Assembly (NCBI GenBank): GCA_018678395.1
Contig: JAHHMJ010000512.1
Span: forward strand, 1-6,553
From: Gemmatimonadota bacterium
Lineage (GTDB): Bacteria > Gemmatimonadota > Gemmatimonadetes > Longimicrobiales > Gaopeijiaceae
Direction: 5' to 3'
Length of the DNA stretch: 6,553 nt
The position numbers and the translations under genes were made by a program. Position 1 is the first letter of the stretch, and each line of letters opens with the position of its first letter. Shown piece by piece: positions 6,426 through 6,553 of this stretch. The notes below the pieces were generated by a model that was given only the letters and a program-made list of their open reading frames with translations, did no database searches and was not told the DNA's origin.

Positions 6426-6553
6426 GATCGGCCGCCCGTACGCCGCATCGTATCGCTGGCCTGCTCCAACACCGAGATCGTGACGGCCCTGGGCTGCGCC
6501 CATCTGCTCGTGGGCGTCGACGACCACTCGGATCACCCCGAGGACGTGGTGGC
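6414..6553 (+). CDS. Helical-backbone metal receptor / BtuF-like substrate-binding protein, N-terminal part
   Basis: The frame runs from ATG 6414 off the right edge, giving 46 complete codons. Residues 10-35 contain RRIVSLACSNTEIVTALGC followed by LLVGVDDHSDHP, a clear match to the opening of PF01497-type (TroA/BtuF-like) binding proteins, whose usual form is RIVSLxPSxTEIxxALGxxDxLVGVxxxxDYP. These proteins bind cobalamin, haem or metal-siderophore complexes for ABC import; the ligand cannot be told from this piece. Oddly, there is no signal peptide: the conserved beta-strand begins about ten residues from the start and no alternative start upstream adds a hydrophobic segment. Some family members in this type of genome may act in the cytoplasm, for example in cobalamin handling. 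The ribosome site is weak (AGGG at 6402-6405). The gene is divergent from padR, with 55 bp between the starts. Confidence 0.85.
   Translation, partial: MSLQDRPPVRRIVSLACSNTEIVTALGCAHLLVGVDDHSDHPEDVV

Noticed and set aside
6359..6472. A 38-residue N-terminal extension of PadR back to a GTG at 6472
   Set aside because: The extension has no PadR similarity and overlaps the divergent receptor gene, while the ATG at 6358 has a good ribosome site and gives a normal-length family member.

Overview
The window is GC-rich, densely packed bacterial DNA with strong G/C preference at third codon positions. The pairing of a PadR-type repressor with a very large 'orphan' MacB/FtsX-type permease (ADOP family) is typical of Acidobacteriota and Gemmatimonadota. 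Together with the style of the secreted lipoprotein, this suggests an environmental member of one of those phyla, more likely Gemmatimonadota. That is inference from gene content; there is no rRNA or marker gene here.

Layout from left to right: (1) the C-terminal 142 residues of a DUF885-like protein (+, cut by the left edge); (2) a 177-bp gap holding a dense cluster of short perfect palindromes, including three copies of TACGTA; (3) a 410-residue secreted lipoprotein of uncertain function (+); (4) a 211-bp gap in which the lipoprotein frame stays open for 59 codons past its stop; (5) a fold-type I PLP-dependent aminotransferase (+) with all key cofactor residues; (6) a 54-bp convergent junction; (7) on the minus strand, a two-gene operon in which a 111-residue PadR regulator is read first and is coupled through a GTGA overlap to an 889-residue permease; (8) a 55-bp divergent spacer; (9) the first 46 codons of a periplasmic-binding-protein-like metal or cobalamin receptor (+, cut by the right edge).

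How the genes relate: only padR and the permease form a clear functional unit, with the repressor probably controlling its own operon. The permease has no ATPase partner in the window, as is usual for the ADOP family. The lipoprotein and the aminotransferase lie on the same strand but 211 bp apart, so a shared transcript is possible but not shown. The receptor gene shares its upstream region with padR and might therefore be affected by the same repressor. I see no tRNA, rRNA, CRISPR array, insertion sequence, phage gene or convincing factor-independent terminator. I do not see a clearly new multi-gene system. The most distinctive items are the palindrome cluster ahead of the lipoprotein, the open frame after the lipoprotein stop, and the atypical substrate-side motifs of the aminotransferase.
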